Shown here piece by piece: positions 55,768 through 64,000 of a stretch of DNA of 64,000 bases (its first letter is position 1; the number at the start of each line of letters is the position of its first letter). A program made the position numbers and the translations under genes. The notes below the pieces were generated by a model. That model made no database searches and was not told the origin of the DNA. It saw only the letters and a program-made list of their open reading frames with translations. Source of the DNA: Paraconiothyrium sp. Pb-2020 (lineage: Eukaryota > Ascomycota > Dothideomycetes > Pleosporales > Didymosphaeriaceae); NCBI GenBank assembly GCA_022419385.1, contig JAJUBI010000001.1:3720001-3784000 (forward strand), read 5' to 3'.

Positions 55768-57772
55768 GATTGGTGGAGAGTGCAGCAGCGGTCAGGGAAA
55801 CCGCACGTTCGATCGCGCGTCCTGCGGGTGCAGCCACAATAGTCGATAGACTTTAAGAACGTATTCGGCATAGGCAGCAAGCCCAGAATGAGTACTCAGC
55901 AGAAGTGAAAGTGGGAACGATGTGCGGCAATTAGGGGCGTAGGTGTGACAAGAATGAGAGTATATATCGACGTTGCCTGCTCGCCCAAAGTCCTTTAGTT
56001 TTTACTCCAACCCAGAGCGAGATGAACGCCGCGGCTGCGGGGCTCGCTTGGGTCTCCACACCTCTCTCAGGGCAATCAAACTGGCGTCCGCGATGCATAC
56101 CGGGGCCCCATGATGGCGGCCAACGAGGGGCACTAAGTCTACGGCTCCATGGCGACCTCGTCTACTTGTTTTAAATTGCGCTAGACCGATTGTAGTGACG
56201 ATGCGAGAAGGGCACCGTTGGCAGGCACCGCCACACAAGAAGGCATGTGTGACATTGACCGATTGCAGGACCGCCGGCAGGAGCGGGATGAGATGACTTA
56301 ATCATGCGGTCGAGTGAGGTGCATCAGTGAAGAACCTGTTGCACAACCGCAAATCTGGTAAACTAGCGCGGCCTGAATATAGGCTAATCAGCCAGGATAC
56401 ACCCACTAAGCCTTACACTTCGTCAGCAAATCTGTCCGAGCAAGTACACTGGTCCGGTCATCCAAGTCGGTCCTGCATGGAATCTGCCAATTCTTCAGAG
56501 CGTCAGCCGCCAGCTGCAGTGGTTCAAGTCGGTGCCAAGTCCCGTACAACGTAGTCGAGGTGTGGGAGAGGCTCAAGTCCCTGCGCTACTGCAAGTTCTC
56601 TGCCCAAGGTATGCAGCAAGGATCGGGAAAGAACACCAGAAACCATGGAGACGGCCAGCGCAAGCCAAGAAGAATCGACTGGGGTTGGAGGTTCTCAAGG
56701 TTGCATCGATCCTGGTGCAAGAGCCTACGTACGCTAAGTGGTAGAGTAAGCGTCGCGATGAGGATTTGAGAAGTATCTCCGGAACCAGCAAGGCGCTCTC
56801 ACCAATCGCCCAGATACGCACTGGCTGGTCAGCTTTCCGTCTGACAGGTGACTGGCTGAGGCTTGGTCAGGTGCTGCTGATCACTGCATTGCGCATGTCG
56901 TGATAGCCGCTGGAAGCTCTGTCGATATTGAGAATGCTTCTAGAAAATTAAAGACGTCCAGGGCATTGGCGATTATCCCGTGCGGCGTGCGCCACACGAC
57001 ATGGGTGGGGGCTATATTATCGGTTCTATAGGCTACCGTTACACGAGTCTGCGTCCAGACCGCATTGGGCGCGGCGGAGACAGTACCGTGTCGAATGTCG
57101 ATAGTCGACTGATCAAGAGGTGGTGTCTCTGCTGCTTGAAAGTGAGTTACGATAGTTGACGCCGATCGCGGAGATCCTTCCATCTACATGAACTCCAGAC
57201 GGTGTGTCTTGGAAGATCTTGTGGCGGAGAGGGCTGCCTACTGCTGATGGTGAAGAGCCGGATCCGGTCGAGCCGACTATGTGAGAAATACGGAAAGCAA
57301 GGGACGAGCCGCAGTGTGTGTACAGCTGAAGGATATCCAATCTGCGAATATGTATGAATGGGTTGTCAGCCGTACAATCTCCAAGTTTGACGATACGACG
57401 TGGGACTCTCAAAGCGTACCTTCGAACATCGCGGGCACCTGAAAGAGACGGAGAATGGACATGGACAGACTTGTGATAAGTGTATCAGTCGACGAGAATC
57501 AGCCGAGTGGAGTTGAGATGTCGTGGTGGTTCAATAATGTGAAGGGCGGAAAGAATCTGCGTTGATACTCCAGGTCGTCGCTTCCTCAACGCGGCTCACT
57601 GCGTTGACTCAGATGGCGGCACAAACAAACAAAAACCATCCGCCCAGTAACACAAACAGTTAAAACACCATATTTCTCAGCGTGCTTTAGGATCCTCAAT
57701 ACGTTCCTCCAAAGCTGCACAAAGATCCGGCTCTTGAACTGCGAAAGTCAACCACGACTCACTACCTCCACA
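55768..57772. other. 2-kb stretch between divergent genes
   Basis: It contains the promoters of the Zn2Cys6 gene (-) and of the small Ala/Ser-rich gene (+). Two minus-strand frames of about 100 codons (57412-57113 and 57183-56881) have no recognised family, and I could not join them convincingly. No gene is called. Confidence 0.45.
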
Positions 57773-58301
57773 ATGCCGGACACCTCCAACGACACTCGGC
57801 CCGCCGACCAAAGCACCACATCACCCACTGCTGAGAGCAGCAACGACCCCGTAAGCCCACTCCTACATCGGCTTTGCTCATGCAGGTCGTCACATACTCA
57901 CGCCTCCAGTCCCCCTCCACAACCGCAAGCGACACTCCTCTCATCCCTCACGCCGCCTCCTCCGCACTCTCCACCGCCTCCAACGTAGCCTCCTCCGCAG
58001 CCTCGACTGTAAGATCCGTCGTCGACAATGCAGCTTCCACTGTTAAGAGCACTGCCTCCAACGCCTTAGAGTGGACGTAAGTCGCCCCCCCTCTCTCTCG
58101 AACACAAGATATACTGACATATTAGGCAGCGAGGCCAAAGTCGAGAAGCTGAGCGCGAAAGAAGAGGACGGGACAGGCCCGTATGGGAGCGAGGGTACGT
58201 GCGCGCCGAGCGATATGGATCCGATTGGGCAGTGGGTGTTGCCTGCGAAGCTGGAGCCTAAAAAGAATGAAACTACTGTGGAAGATCAGGGTAATAAATA
58301 G
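57773..58301 (+). CDS. Small Ala/Ser/Thr-rich protein, hypothetical
   Basis: Three exons, 57773-57850, 57910-58076 and 58130-58301 (introns 59 and 53 bp), coding 138 residues. Donors are GTAAGC and GTAAGT, and the second intron has a CTGAC branch site. The middle has an amphipathic Ala/Ser/Val repeat-like stretch (SSALSTASNVASSAASTVRSVVDNAAS, in parts) resembling LEA-like or membrane-associating helices. The C-terminus is acidic/basic mixed (EAKVEKLSAKEE; PIGQWVLPAKLEPKKNE). No signal peptide or TM is seen. Consistent splice sites support expression; function unknown. Confidence 0.6.
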
Positions 58302-58889
58302 GAGAATGGAGAGGGCGAAGGTCACATAATGTCAACATGAATCTGGGATGTTTGGATCCAATTGCGATAAGCAATGCGCCCACTGCCAATGAAATCTAAA
58401 ATGCGAACCACTTGTGGGTGAAAAAGAAAGCCATTGCGGACCCAATCGATCCGCTTCAGGTTGGACTCTCCAAATGCCCTAGGTGCGGGTCGATTGAAGG
58501 TGCGATGTTCCGGTTTCCTTGATTTCAATATCCACACGTCGAAAAGCCAGAATTGGCGAGTGCTCCGCGATAAATAGGCAGCGATACTATTGCCTTCTGT
58601 AAGGCCCTCAATTGTGGTGTTGCTAATGCCGAATCTTTAGAGTCTTATGTTCCAACGATAGGGTAACGATCAAGAAGCTCGTTTTCTCTGGCTACCATGG
58701 GCGATGGAGTTCGACCCCTCACGCTAACTGATGTGCATGATGACTGGTTCGCTTCCACCAAACCAATCTCCCCTAGCCACAAGCTTTGCAACACAAAGAT
58801 ATTGCCTTACAATTTCCATTCACGTTGCGTTGCATTCCAAATGCCTATATCTATCTTTCATTTCAGAAAAAATTCGTCAATCAAGTACA
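58302..58889. other. Intergenic stretch before tRNA-Ala
   Basis: 588 bp, no gene seen. Confidence 0.55.
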
Positions 58890-58995
58890 GGGCTTGTGGT
58901 CTAGTGGTATGATTTTCCCTTAGCATGGCGATTGCATCTTTGCACATCATCAGAGACGATGGGAGAGGTCCGGGGTTCAATTCCCCGCGAGTCCA
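58890..58995 (+). tRNA. tRNA-Ala(AGC) with a 34-nt intron
   Basis: Acceptor stem GGGCTTG/CGAGTCC with discriminator A, D arm GTCT-AGTGGTA-TGAT, anticodon stem TTCCC/GGGAG, variable AGGTC, T arm CGGGG-TTCAATT-CCCCG. The anticodon loop reads TTAGCA up to the intron and T after it, giving anticodon AGC (Ala, GCU codons). Removing 34 nt (58926-58959) one base 3' of the anticodon leaves 72 nt. The stem and loop TTAGCAT-GGGAG are the same type as in yeast tRNA-Ala(AGC), which has no intron. Confidence 0.92.
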
Positions 58996-59744
58996 ATGTC
59001 TTTTTGGGGGGGTTCGAGACATGCTGAACGGCTGGAGTTTGCTTTTTTGGTTCGCTGCGCATCCCGGATTGGCTTGCAAAAGCGCCAAGTGTAATACGTC
59101 GCCATCTTCACGTATTGGGGCTTGTTCAAGCTCTTTATCCTGCAGAGCTTTATTGAGATATCAGAAACATTGTTCGTACGTTGTGGCGTGTGGGCACCTA
59201 CAAGAATTTGGGTACAGAATTGACAGCCCTCGTTCCCTCGCCGGCACAAAGTATTTTGGTTGCCATTTGGCTTCAGTGAAGCAGCAGATCGAGGAATCCT
59301 ATTTACATACTAGTTTTGATACAAACATTGATTATAACATTGAACTTTAAGCCGGCAGATAAGATACTTGGAAGGGATGACGTTTAACAAGTAATCCGCG
59401 CTGCAGCCAATTAGCGCTCGACCCGCGCAGAGAGTCGGAAGGAGCAACCCATTGCGTTCCGAGTAACCGGAACAGCATCTTCCCTCGACGGCAGCTGTGA
59501 GTCCAATCATCCGATCAGACGCATTGAATGTGCGAATATCGACGCCAGTTGTTCGCGCGGCTTCGCACATCGATCACCGCCCATGTCGAGCCGTCGAAGT
59601 TTGTACGTCATGCGTCGCGCCTTCCGCAAACCTCCGCCATGGCCCACCCAAAAAGATAAACACGGAGCAGCTCCACCACAACTTCGCTGATAAACACGAA
59701 GAACCTTCGTTGAATGTAGTCGCTTGTCCAGTCGCATCGACGTA
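58996..59744. other. Intergenic stretch before the NADH dehydrogenase gene
   Basis: 749 bp, tRNA terminator and promoter of the next gene; no further gene seen. Confidence 0.5.
59001..59005 (+). terminator. Pol III terminator of tRNA-Ala
   Basis: TTTTT beginning 6 nt after the tRNA 3' end. Confidence 0.75.
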
Positions 59745-61667
59745 ATGCAGCCATCCACGCGCCTAGCCCAGTTGCCGTCAGAGTTACGACTGTTATCACG
59801 AAATGCACTACGCTCGACGACACCATTGTGCTCAACAAGCCATCAAGCCCTCAATTCGCATGCCGTCGCTAGAACATGCAGTCTATATGGCGGCACCTTG
59901 CAGCAGAGGAGATCCATGACTATAAGTCAACTGGACTCCGGACGGGACCGTGAGTAGTCCCAGGAACAACATCCGCGGGTTGGATACATCTTGCGCAGAG
60001 CTTCCCAAGGCTGATTAGGCTTCGTGCAGAACGTGAACGAGTCGTCGTCCTAGGTAGTGGTTGGGCCGGCTACACCGTTGCAAGGGCCCTCGATCCGAAG
60101 AAATACCAGACCGTCGTAGTATCGCCGCGATCGTACTTCGCTTTCACGCCTCTGCTTGCCTCAACGTCGGTTGGTACGCTCGAATTTCGAACTGCGCTCG
60201 AGCCGATACGTACGAGGAGGACGAACGTCAGCTACTTCCAAGGGTGGGCGGATGGGGTAGATTTCAAAAACAAGAAAATTACAGTCGAAGAGGCGATCGA
60301 GGATCAGGGGGTCTCGACAGCGCTGGTGGAAGACAGACATGCTAAAGAGTCAAAAGAGCAGAGGCATAAGAGGAGAGAGATGGAGGCCATGAAAGGCAAG
60401 CTGTTTGACATCACATATGATAAATTGATCGTCACTGTGGGTTGCTACAGCCAGACGTTCGGCACTCCCGGGGTGAAGGAACACGCGTAGGTTCTTACTA
60501 AGTTTAATCCCCTGACGAAGAGTTAATCGATTTGTCAGACTGTTCTTGAAGGATGTTGGAGATGCGCGCAAGATCAGGAACCGTATCTTAGCCTGCTTTG
60601 AAGCCGCAGCACTACCCACAACAACGGACGAACAGCGTAAACAACTCCTCAACTTTGCCATCGTCGGTGGAGGACCTACCGGCATCGAGTTCTCTGCCGA
60701 GCTGCACGATATCATAACAGAAGACCTCGCACGGATCTACCCCGAGCTCATTCCCTTTCACAAGATTACTGTCTACGATGTCGCTAAGAAAGTTCTGCCT
60801 ATGTTTGATGAAAAGTTAGCCAAATACGCTATGGATACATTTGCACGCGAGGGAATTGACATTAGGACCGATCACCACGTCGAAGATCTTCGGCCAGGCG
60901 CTCCCGGGCAGAGGCCTTCTACGGAGGATGACCATGAAGTGTACACACTGAAGGTCAAAGAGCAGGGCGAGATTGGCGTTGGCATGGTAGTGTGGAGTAT
61001 GCACCCGTTGTGATACCAAAGACGAACCCAAGCTAACTGGACGCACTCACAGGCACTGGGCTCATGCAGAATCCCTTCGTCGCTCATGCTCTTAGCAATG
61101 TCTATGAGGTTCCAAGCGACTTCAGGCGCCTCGAATCACCCTCTGACGACCCTGACTCCCTCCACTGGCGCGTTAAGACGGATGCAAAGACAGGCTCAGT
61201 ATTGACCGACACTCGACTCCGGATGAAGCTCATCGCAGAGTCCGAAAAGGAAAAGAAGCCCGAAGCTATCATGAGAGACGTTTTCGTCCTCGGTGACTGT
61301 GCCATCGTTGAAGGGACTCAATATCCTGCGACTGCGCAGGTTGCATCTCAGAAAGCCTACTGGCTAGCGAAACGCCTCAATAAGGGTGACATTGATAAGT
61401 CGGGCTTTACATGGAAGAACATGGGTGTCATGGCATACGTGGGCAACTGGAACGCGCTGCTACAGGGTGGTGGCACTAGCGGCGGCATCTCTGGTCGCCT
61501 TGCGTGGATTATCTGGCGTGGAGCGTATCTTACCAAGAGCGTGAGCTTGAGGAACAAGATTTTGATTCCTACCTATTGGTACGTCTTATGAGATAGCTGA
61601 AGGAACATTGCTAACGATGCTCAGGGCGATCAATTGGCTGTTTGGACGAGATATCAGTCGCTTCTAG
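59745..61667 (+). CDS. Type II (alternative) NADH dehydrogenase, mitochondrial
   Basis: Five exons, 59745-59949, 60030-60486, 60539-60996, 61053-61578 and 61625-61667 (introns 80, 52, 56 and 46 bp), coding 562 residues with all phases matching. The N-terminal ~65 residues are Arg/Ser/Leu-rich and nearly free of acids, a presequence. The first FAD/NAD site RVVVLGSGWAGYTVARAL follows the first splice; the second, FAIVGGGPTGIEFSAEL, lies in exon 3. The joins HA-LFLKDVGDA and VVWS-TGLMQNPF and the end PTYW-AINWLFGRDISRF are hallmarks of the fungal NDE/NDI family. It oxidises NADH and reduces ubiquinone without proton pumping. I see no EF-hand insert, which sets it apart from calcium-regulated homologues. 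Internal versus external facing cannot be decided. Confidence 0.95.
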
Positions 61668-62357
61668 AAGGGTCGTATTAATCGTGTAGAATGGTTGACC
61701 TAGAACTGGCATCTTGAGCTTTATAGACTAGGCGATGGGTCAGAAAGGAGACCGTGTGTAAGATACTCTTCATTCGTAATGTACACGTTCACCAGAAATC
61801 CACTGGACCAATTACTGGACTCTAATCCTGTCCTTGGAGGCATCTGGTATAACACCTAAGATTGTTGTCGTCATTGCGGGACATCTGGCAGTCGGGACAT
61901 TGGTATGTAGCCTTGCCGCCTTCTTCAAGGTCGTCCCACCGTTCTTTTTACACATCTGGTAATCTGCAGTGCAACCACAGTCAAAAAGTCTTCTTCGGGC
62001 CGAGGACATTGCCGTACATCAAACCTCCTCCTCCTGCACCCATACTGCCCATCCTATCGCTCATCCTACTTCTCAATCTCGCACACTCAGATGTTTGCGG
62101 TCTTCAGGCGAATACGAGGGTCGGCGCACTACCCCACGCCACAGCATTGGCAGCAGCACTTCGCCAATGAAGCACGACAGGTTCTAGGTACCTTGCCCCA
62201 AAATGAGCATGATAAACGATTTGTTCAGCTTTTAGCCTTGCGCTTCGTATCCGTACTAGGCAGCAAGTGGGTCTCCCGGGTAGCAAACAACTCATCACAT
62301 CCTCACTACGTGTGCTTCCAAGGACCTTCATGTTTACTGTGTGAACACGCTAGCGCA
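61668..62357. other. Intergenic stretch
   Basis: 690 bp, no gene supported. Confidence 0.5.
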
Positions 62358-63297
62358 ATGTTTACCAAGGGAGTATTGATACAGTGTCTATTATTGTGGC
62401 AATTTGCGACAGCACTGCAGTTACACCAGCCTCGCGCTACGCCTATGAACCAACTCTTTCCTGCGGACGGATGGACACCTAAGCCGACGTCTGCACCAAA
62501 CTCGCCCTTAGAATTGTTTCGAAGGCAGGATGATCCTGGACTATGTGGATATATCGAAGGCGACACAGGTCTGTTTAGTACTCGACAAACATCGGCCTTG
62601 ACGTGATAGCTGACCAGCGACAGCGTACCCGCTCTACTGCGACCCTGGCTGGAATTGCATGTACGACGACGTCTATTCGTGGTTTGGATGCTGTACTGGT
62701 ACTGCGATCGCCGATTGCGATGTGTACACGGCATGCGTAAACAGTAGGTCAATTAAAGACTGTCTATCTGATTCGGAGTGCTATGACAACACCTTGATTA
62801 CAGGCTGGTGAGCGGCCTACTCTCCACCGTATAGGTGGAAGAATCAACTCACGGAGGCTAGTGTCGAGGAATACGCGCCATACTGCGCAACGCTGTACAG
62901 CGTCATCGGCGGAAGTACCTATGGGCATTACGGGTGCGCAAGCAAGAAGACTAGCTATGCAGTCTTGTTTACGTCCAGCGGGGAGGACGAGAGCACCTTC
63001 GAGGTAGAGACGGAGACGGGTATAGCTTCTTTTACGGGGCTTTCTTTGAGTAGGTCGGTTGCTGCTTCGACTACTGAGGATGGGGGTGTAGATAGTACGG
63101 TAGCGAGCTCGAGCAGTACGGAGATCGCGCTAACGTCGAGCGGTGAGACGATTGTGGAGACGACGAAAGCGGCGCCTACTTTTATTCAAAGTGCAGCTGG
63201 CAGTACGACGGCTTCGTCAGGGAAAGCAGAGAGGACTACTGGAATGAAATTTGGGCTTGTGGGCGGAGTCGCTGGGGCACTTGGACTATTTATTTGA
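62358..63297 (+). pseudogene. Cys-rich, GPI-type surface protein interrupted by an in-frame TGA
   Basis: Exon 1 (62358-62568) codes a signal peptide (MFTKGVLIQCLLLWQFATA) and the CGYIEGDT segment. A 55-bp intron with a CTGAC branch leads to exon 2 (from 62624): AYPLYCDPGWNCMYDD, FGCCTGTAIADC, CYDNTLIT. At 62809-62811 the frame meets TGA, yet the same frame then continues to APYCATLYSV, YGHYGCASKK, a Ser/Thr-rich stalk and a GPI-like hydrophobic end (GLVGGVAGALGLFI) at 63297. The two halves match one fungal family of Cys-rich surface proteins. Either the gene is broken by a single stop, the TGA is read through or a sequence error, or GTGAGC..TATAG at 62808-62834 (27 nt) is removed as an abnormally short intron. 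Marked pseudogene with reservation. Confidence 0.6.
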
Positions 63298-63626
63298 TGA
63301 GCTTGCAGCAGTTGGGGAAGGTGTGATAAATTCGAAGATTTGAGGCTTAGTGTTCATCCCAGCGTTGTATATTGGCTCTTGCGATATCAACATTTAGGAA
63401 CTTTCTTGCCTACTAAAGCCGGACTTTTGGCCACAACAACCTTAAGCACCTCAAGTGCTATGCATACACGCACCACCGCTCATTACTCTCCCAATCATGG
63501 CACGTATAGTCTTCGTACCGGGAAACGCCAGCAATCACTGAGAATGTTCTTGAATAGCATTCGAATTGGTTTTCGTGAGTTATTGTACCTCTTGACACAT
63601 AACGTAGTGTTGACCGCGCAGCAGTC
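63298..63626. other. Convergent intergenic stretch
   Basis: 329 bp between convergent genes; no gene seen. Confidence 0.55.
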
Positions 63627-64000
63627 TCAGGGGTGGTATCCAAGCTGGCACACATTTCCCTCCATTGTACAGTACGGCATCTGAATTGGTTCAGCGCCTA
63701 TACCCCTAGCCACAAGTCTCTCTCTCATCTCGCTCAATCTTGGCGCAGCATCGATCTGGCTCCTATTCTTGCCATCTGCGTCCTTTGCTCCGCTCCAGAG
63801 GATCTCGGCCGCGGCTGATCCTCGCGGCCAGATCATACGATCGACATTCAAAGGGTCGGTCTGCTCAGCCCACATATGGGCTTCGCCGCCGATGACCAAA
63901 TTTTGATGCTCGGCTGGCACCCCTGAAAGTGGATCGTAGGAGTAAACGAGGCGCCAGTTGTGGAAAGGTGCGCAGTAATCTTCATATGGCCAGTTCTGGC
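63627..64000 (-). CDS. Beta-N-acetylhexosaminidase (GH20), C-terminal part only
   Basis: The minus-strand frame enters from the right edge of the window and stops at 63627; the start lies outside. The last ~120 residues carry the GH20 C-terminal hallmarks: FHNWRLVYSYDP, VIGGEAHMWAEQTDP, MIWPRGSAAAEILWSG and the closing EPIQMPYC. The Trp of HMWAEQ and the Trp-Pro-Arg segment line the sugar pocket in the family. The enzyme trims N-acetylglucosamine from chitin oligomers and glycoproteins and in fungi is usually secreted. No frameshift is visible in this part. Confidence 0.92.
   Translation of the reverse strand, partial: QNWPYEDYCAPFHNWRLVYSYDPLSGVPAEHQNLVIGGEAHMWAEQTDPLNVDRMIWPRGSAAAEILWSGAKDADGKNRSQIDAAPRLSEMRERLVARGIGAEPIQMPYCTMEGNVCQLGYHP

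Noticed and set aside
56881..57412. Two minus-strand frames of about 100 codons that might form one gene
   Set aside because: No intron joins them with correct phase, and neither shows a known motif.
1..64000. A secondary-metabolite or other multigene cluster
   Set aside because: There are two monooxygenases, a Zn2Cys6 regulator and a hydrolase in the window, but they are far apart, separated by housekeeping genes, and no backbone enzyme (PKS, NRPS, terpene cyclase) is present.
1..64000. CRISPR arrays, insertion sequences, intact transposons
   Set aside because: No direct-repeat/spacer array, no transposase, reverse transcriptase or terminal repeats could be seen by eye; the organism is a eukaryote.

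Overview
The window is nuclear DNA of a filamentous ascomycete (Pezizomycotina; a Dothideomycete is my best guess, but the class cannot be proved from this sequence). The evidence is: protein genes split by short introns (mostly 45-125 bp, GT..AG, often with a CTAAC/CTGAC branch site just before the acceptor); a Zn(II)2Cys6 regulator with a fungal-specific transcription-factor domain; tRNA genes with introns one base 3' of the anticodon; fungal-restricted families (carnitine carrier AcuH type, RRT8-like protein, Sld2, secreted DUF2183 phosphatase, Mid2-like glycoproteins); and no operon-like packing. About 30 protein genes and 2 tRNA genes are supported. I rebuilt exon joins by matching phase and family motifs.

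Layout. 0-5 kb: 3' part of a BTB-type gene, a CSN12/Thp1 PCI-domain gene (-), and a membrane-anchored flavin monooxygenase (+). 5.4 kb: tRNA-Thr(AGT) (-). 6-13.6 kb: a dienelactone-hydrolase/SnoaL fusion, a one-TM SH3 protein with an apparent frameshift, a mitochondrial 1-Cys peroxiredoxin with a GC-AG intron, and the acylcarnitine carrier with a fatty-acid-response-like box upstream. 14.6-29.3 kb: a GPI-type secreted DUF2183 phosphatase, a two-TM protein, an alpha/beta hydrolase, a seven-TM protein, a Pro-rich coiled-coil protein (-), a four-exon fungal membrane protein and a tentative small membrane protein. 29.6-39.8 kb: a diaminopropionate ammonia-lyase-like PLP enzyme (-) divergent from an RRT8-like membrane protein, then dihydrolipoyl dehydrogenase, Sld2, proteasome subunit Rpn12, mitochondrial ribosomal protein uL11m and a small TM protein, all on +. 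41-45.5 kb: two minus-strand surface proteins (repeat-rich secreted protein; Mid2-like). 46-49.7 kb: an Hst2-like sirtuin and a frameshifted FAD monooxygenase. 49.7-53.5 kb: the longest gene-poor stretch. 53.5-55.8 kb: the Zn2Cys6 regulator (-). 57.7-61.7 kb: a small Ala/Ser-rich protein, tRNA-Ala(AGC) with a 34-nt intron, and a type II NADH dehydrogenase in five exons. 62.3-64 kb: a Cys-rich GPI-type protein interrupted by an in-frame TGA, and the 3' end of a GH20 hexosaminidase (-).

Functionally this is mostly a housekeeping neighbourhood. Several products are mitochondrial (peroxiredoxin, carnitine carrier, lipoamide dehydrogenase, uL11m, type II NADH dehydrogenase) and several are cell-surface proteins, but they are scattered and do not form an obvious cluster. 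I found no self-evident new multigene system. The items most worth checking are the two homopolymer-associated frameshifts, the in-frame TGA, the GC-AG intron, the stopless 48-nt intron in Sld2, the optional N-terminal extension of the sirtuin, the DLH domain lacking its nucleophile motif, and the FarA/FarB-like box before the carnitine carrier.
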